Below are positions 35,590 to 38,466 of a DNA stretch of 38,466 nucleotides, piece after piece. The number at the start of each line of letters is the position of its first letter. The first letter of the stretch is position 1. The notes below the pieces were generated by a model. The model saw only the letters and a list, made by a program, of their open reading frames with translations. It had not been told where the DNA came from and searched no databases. The DNA comes from Virgibacillus alimentarius (lineage in GTDB: Bacteria; Bacillota; Bacilli; Bacillales; Amphibacillaceae). The position numbers and the translations under genes are program-made. The DNA is taken from positions 1 through 38,466 of the forward strand of contig NZ_JFBD01000021.1 of assembly GCF_000709085.1 (NCBI RefSeq), read 5' to 3'.

Positions 35590-36897
35590 TTAGCGGTCAA
35601 TTAATTGGGCCATGATTAATCCTTTTCCTACTAGTTTACGATCATTAAAAATTTCTACATCAATTTTCGCATAAATTCTACCAATTTCCAGTGGATGTGG
35701 TTTGATAATCAGTCTACTATCAATTTGCACAGGTTTAATGAAATAGACTGTCAAATTTTCCACAACTAAATCACTTTTTTTAACATGTAATAGTAATCTG
35801 CTGCTTGCCTCAGTAATTAAAGCTGTAAATACACCATAAGACAACGTTCCTAACTGGTTAGTCATTTGAGGTGTAACTGTCGTTTGGAAAATTGTCTGAT
35901 CCGCTTCAACCGTCATAATATCACTCGATACAATGTCATCAATTGTCTCTCCCACTTGAGGTTGCCGCTGAATTTGCTGCAATGCTTTTAACACATCTTG
36001 CCTAGAGACAATTCCTTGGAACTGATAAGACTGATCCACGATCGGAACCAATTCAATACCTTCCCATACCATCATATGTGCAACATATGCCAGAGAAGTT
36101 TTTCCCTGAACAACTAAAGGATTTTTTGTCATAACTTTTTCAATAAATACATGATCTTCCTGTCCAATAACATCTTTTGAAGTTACCATGCCAATAACCT
36201 GTCTTTTTTTATCAACAACAGGGAACCTTGAGTGTTTTGACTGTTCATTTAATCGATACCAATCAGCGATTGTATTTTTGGCATCTAAATAATAAACCTT
36301 CTGAAAAGATGTCGCGATATCTTCAACAAATATTATTTCTTTTTTTATTAGCTGGTCATAGATGGCACGATTTATCATCGTGGCTACTGTAAACGTATCG
36401 TAACTTGTTGAAATAAGCGGCAACTGTTTTTCATCTGCTAAACGTTTAATATGTTCCTCTGTATCAAAACCGCCAGTTATTAATACTGCAGCACCCGCAC
36501 TTAAAGCTAGCTCTTGTGCTTTCATCCGATTACCTACAATCAATAAAGAATCCGCAGCAGTATAGCGCATCATCGCATCAAGTTTCATGGCACCGATTAC
36601 AAATTTGTTCAATGTTTTATGAAGGCCATCTCCACCTCCTAAAACTTGTCCATCCACAATATTGATCACCTCTGCAAAGGTAAGGCGCTCAAAGTTTTCT
36701 TTTTCCTTACGTTCAATTCGTATGGTGCCAACACGTTCGATTGTGCTTACTAAACCTTGATTCTCTGCTTCTTTAATCGCACGATATGCAGTTCCATCAC
36801 TTACATTTAAATCTTTTGCGATTTGTCTAACCGATATTTTATTCCCTACCTGAAGTGATATAATATGCTCTATTATTTGTTCATGTTTCGTTTTCAT
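35590..36897 (-). CDS. ytoI: CBS-DRTGG-hotdog regulatory protein YtoI with N-terminal HTH
   Basis: The 435-residue protein combines an N-terminal helix-turn-helix (about 20-52, VRQIAKDLNVSDGTAYRAIK), a DRTGG-like domain (about 70-180), two CBS domains (about 195-245 and 255-308) and a C-terminal hotdog fold (about 325-435, QLGTLSYGVFTALITEASSR). CBS domains usually bind adenine nucleotides; hotdog domains often bind acyl-CoA. The architecture is that of Bacillus YtoI, whose role is not established. The HTH suggests DNA binding, and an inverted repeat spans its own promoter. ATG start; the promoter gives a short leader. Convergent with ytpI. Confidence 0.9.
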   Translation of the reverse strand: MKTKHEQIIEHIISLQVGNKISVRQIAKDLNVSDGTAYRAIKEAENQGLVSTIERVGTIRIERKEKENFERLTFAEVINIVDGQVLGGGDGLHKTLNKFVIGAMKLDAMMRYTAADSLLIVGNRMKAQELALSAGAAVLITGGFDTEEHIKRLADEKQLPLISTSYDTFTVATMINRAIYDQLIKKEIIFVEDIATSFQKVYYLDAKNTIADWYRLNEQSKHSRFPVVDKKRQVIGMVTSKDVIGQEDHVFIEKVMTKNPLVVQGKTSLAYVAHMMVWEGIELVPIVDQSYQFQGIVSRQDVLKALQQIQRQPQVGETIDDIVSSDIMTVEADQTIFQTTVTPQMTNQLGTLSYGVFTALITEASSRLLLHVKKSDLVVENLTVYFIKPVQIDSRLIIKPHPLEIGRIYAKIDVEIFNDRKLVGKGLIMAQLIDR

Positions 36898-36918
36898 AGT
36901 ACTTTACTCACCCGGCCT

Positions 36919-36977
36919 CAACTGTAATAGTCACATTAACTATTTCTTATTATACAGTTGATTGAATAGAACCTCAA
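36919..36977 (-). promoter_or_regulatory. ytoI promoter with flanking inverted repeat
   Basis: Minus strand -35 TTGAGG (plus 36972-36977), 17-bp spacer, perfect -10 TATAAT (plus 36949-36954). CAACTGTA (36919-36926) and TACAGTTG (36953-36960) form a perfect 8-bp inverted repeat with 26 bp between, one arm touching the -10, the other downstream of the start. The -35 overlaps the stop of the upstream small gene. Confidence 0.72.
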
Positions 36978-37201
36978 TGATTCTGGGTTTGGCGTTGCTT
37001 AGCTCTATCCTGTTCCATAACTGGAGGCAGTGTCATTTGTAAAAGAGTTGCCAAATTTGCCCCGACAACCACTAAAAAGAATACTAGCCAGGTTCCCCAA
37101 AAAACAATTTCTAGTTGTGTTGTTGCTTCTGGAATCAATGGCCACGCAAAATATAGAAAAAATCCAGCTAGTAATAGACGTAAAATTGCATAGTGCTGCA
37201 A
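36974..37201 (-). CDS. Small membrane protein of unknown function
   Basis: From the TTG at 37201 the product has 75 residues (QHYAILRLLLAGFFLYFAWP at its start) with two hydrophobic segments (about 6-24 and 31-56) and a polar, basic tail (MEQDRAKQRQTQNH). GGGGAG lies 6 nt upstream of this TTG; the open frame begins 8 codons earlier at another TTG that would place the ribosome site inside the gene. I do not recognise the family. It is between a prepilin peptidase and ytoI, in the same direction, and the 139-bp gap upstream shows no sure promoter. Confidence 0.65.
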   Translation of the reverse strand: MQHYAILRLLLAGFFLYFAWPLIPEATTQLEIVFWGTWLVFFLVVVGANLATLLQMTLPPVMEQDRAKQRQTQNH

Positions 37202-37340
37202 ATTAATCTCCCCTTCCCTTTCCAATTATATAATTTAGTTTATGAATGGAAGTATTAAATAAGAACAAGTGTGGAGTTTAGCTTCGTTCTTTCTATTATT
37301 GGAATTTGATGGTATATTGTGGGATCAGTAAAGTGGAAAT

Positions 37341-38126
37341 TCATGCGGTGAGACTTGCTTGTGTATCAATGGGGAATAAAAGATTGACATACCAGGTAAT
37401 AATCTCATTTCCATAAAAGTAAGAAATCAATGTTCCTATAATAATATACGGTCCAAAGGGAAAAGGCTGTTTGCGTTTGAGGATGTTTAAAAATAACAGC
37501 AGAGTGCTGACAATCGCACCAATTAAACAGGAAAGGAAAAAAGTGAGTAAGGTTTTCTCTAATCCTAAAATAAATCCGAGGACTCCAAACAACTTCATAT
37601 CACCTGCTCCCATACCCCCTCGACTGACTATAATGATTATGGCAATCATACCAAAGGGAATGAGTGCCCCGACAATCGATGCCCACCACGAATGGAGTGG
37701 CTGGAGAATGTGAGCAATTGTAAATAAAGGTAAAAAAAACAGCAAGACTTTATTTGGAATTACCATAAATGTTAAGTCCGATATTAAAATAATCATTAGC
37801 ATGGATACGATTAACAAAGCCGTAATGAGTTCAAGTGTAAAACCGAATTTTAAATAACTAACTGTAAATAAAATTCCTGTAACTGTTTCACCCATTGGGT
37901 AAATATATGATACTTTACTCTTACAATAACGACATTTGCTTCGTTGTATAATAAATGATAAGACAGGAATCAAGTCGATCCATGAAAGTCGATGTTTACA
38001 ATTTGGACAAATGGAAAAATCAGTAGAAAAATTTTTATTTACCGGTAAACGTAACCCTACCACATTAAAAAATGAGCCAAAAACGAGGCCGAATATAAAA
38101 AAGAAAATAGCAACCAAAACCTCCAT
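37341..38126 (-). CDS. comC: Type-4 prepilin peptidase (ComC/PilD family)
   Basis: This membrane aspartyl protease cleaves and methylates prepilins, including the competence pseudopilins in Bacillus. The 261-residue protein has the N-terminal membrane segment, the zinc-binding-type loop with Cys40, Cys43, Cys65 and Cys68 (SICPNC, SKCRYC), the catalytic Asp117 in LISDLTFMVIP and Asp176 in GMGAGDMKLFG, and seven or so further hydrophobic segments. All active-site residues are present. ATG with AGGGGG upstream. Competence genes for its substrates are not in the window, which is usual for comC. Confidence 0.92.
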   Translation of the reverse strand: MEVLVAIFFFIFGLVFGSFFNVVGLRLPVNKNFSTDFSICPNCKHRLSWIDLIPVLSFIIQRSKCRYCKSKVSYIYPMGETVTGILFTVSYLKFGFTLELITALLIVSMLMIILISDLTFMVIPNKVLLFFLPLFTIAHILQPLHSWWASIVGALIPFGMIAIIIIVSRGGMGAGDMKLFGVLGFILGLEKTLLTFFLSCLIGAIVSTLLLFLNILKRKQPFPFGPYIIIGTLISYFYGNEIITWYVNLLFPIDTQASLTA

Positions 38127-38215
38127 AACATTCCCCCTCGTATAATATGTTTAGTCTTAAATATTTTCTTATTAATTATTTTCAATCTACCTAATAACAC
38201 TTTGAGCGTAACTCC

Positions 38216-38345
38216 GTTACCCTTCACTGCTGGCGGACGCTTTCCGCGGGCATGGCTTGAGCCTCCTCGGAAGAAGTTCACTTCCTGCGGGGTCTCAAGA
38301 CTCATGCTTTTCCCGCAGGAGTCGCCGCCATCCGTTCCAGGTAAC
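38216..38345. repeat. GC-rich 130-bp imperfect inverted repeat element
   Basis: The outer arms are GTTACC (38216-38221) and GGTAAC (38340-38345); inside pair GGCGGAC with GTCGCCGCC, CCGCGGG with CCCGC, CATG with CATG, CTTGAG with CTCAAG, and at the centre GGAAG with CTTCC. The core (GCTTTCCGCGGGCATG) resembles a dispersed intergenic repeat I know from Oceanobacillus, Virgibacillus and alkaliphilic Bacillus genomes. GC content is far above that of its surroundings. An 82-codon frame reading through it is judged spurious. The direct GTAACTC copies at 38208 and 38341 flank the arms. Confidence 0.8.
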
Positions 38346-38466
38346 TCATTTGGAGTTTAAATAATGAAATGATAAATATGTTAAATCTCTTGGACGTTGT
38401 GTGATGTTCCTAGATAATGGTCTTAGGATCATTTGGGACAATTCTTTTCCCCCTTGCGGATTGAAC
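38346..38466. other. Unassigned sequence at the right edge
   Basis: No gene start, terminator or RNA gene is clear here. The minus strand has an open frame entering from the edge (about 39 codons, ending with a TGA near 38354), rich in Arg, Leu and Ser (MILRPLSRNITQRPRD). It runs up to the repeat element and may be part of a larger repeat unit and not a real gene. Confidence 0.4.

Noticed and set aside
38057-38305. 82-codon minus-strand frame through the repeat (contains SSHARGKRPP)
   Set aside because: Its composition comes from the GC-rich repeat and it overlaps the start of the prepilin peptidase; such frames are common artefacts of this repeat.

Overview
This window is a low-GC stretch of chromosomal core from a spore-forming member of the Bacillaceae. 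Protein sequences and gene order resemble the Bacillus subtilis thrS-dnaB-gapB-polA-phoPR-mdh-icd-citZ-pyk-pfkA-accDA-dnaE-nrnA region. I infer a halotolerant genus of the Oceanobacillus/Virgibacillus/Lentibacillus type from the compact gene order and from the GC-rich intergenic repeat at the right end; the exact genus cannot be fixed by reading alone. Almost every gene lies on the minus strand. The exceptions are ytvI, ytrH-ytrI, a 63-residue small gene and ytpI.

Layout in plus coordinates, with transcription mostly right to left. 1-1.6 kb: infC-rpmI-rplT translation operon behind an L20-type leader, with an AUU start for infC. 1.6-3.1 kb: the membrane protease SppA and its inhibitor-type partner SppI. 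3.2-5.5 kb: thrS with a complete T-box. 5.5-9.3 kb: ytxC, the helicase-loading genes dnaI and dnaB, and nrdR. 9.5-14.8 kb: gluconeogenic gapB, coaE, mutM, polA. 15-17 kb: phoP-phoR. 17.2-20.7 kb: the citZ-icd-mdh TCA branch. 21-22.1 kb: ytvI on the plus strand. 22.1-29.3 kb: fxsA, pyk, pfkA, accA, accD, a FadR/GntR-type regulator and a malic enzyme. 29.5-32.9 kb: dnaE. 33-35.5 kb: ytrH-ytrI, a small unknown gene, nrnA and ytpI. 35.6-38.1 kb: ytoI, a small membrane protein and a type-4 prepilin peptidase. 38.2-38.35 kb: a 130-bp imperfect inverted repeat.

How the genes work together: the centre of the window joins glycolysis (pfkA, pyk), gluconeogenesis (gapB), the TCA cycle (citZ, icd, mdh), NADPH supply (malic enzyme, icd, gapB) and the committed step of fatty-acid synthesis (accDA). 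The clearest regulatory reading concerns the malic enzyme promoter. A perfect FadR-type operator (TGGTCAGACCA) lies just downstream of the -10, and a FadR/GntR regulator with a shortened effector domain is the next gene, followed by accDA. A second candidate is a full match to the CcpN box over the -10 of gapB. Replication and repair (dnaB, dnaI, dnaE, polA, mutM, nrdR) and sporulation-linked membrane genes (ytxC, ytvI, ytrHI) fill the rest.

I found no prophage, insertion sequence, CRISPR array, tRNA, rRNA or defence island, and no wholly new system. The most interesting leads are regulatory: the FadR-like circuit, the PhoR without an extracytoplasmic sensor, the inverted repeat around the ytoI promoter, and the terminal repeat element.
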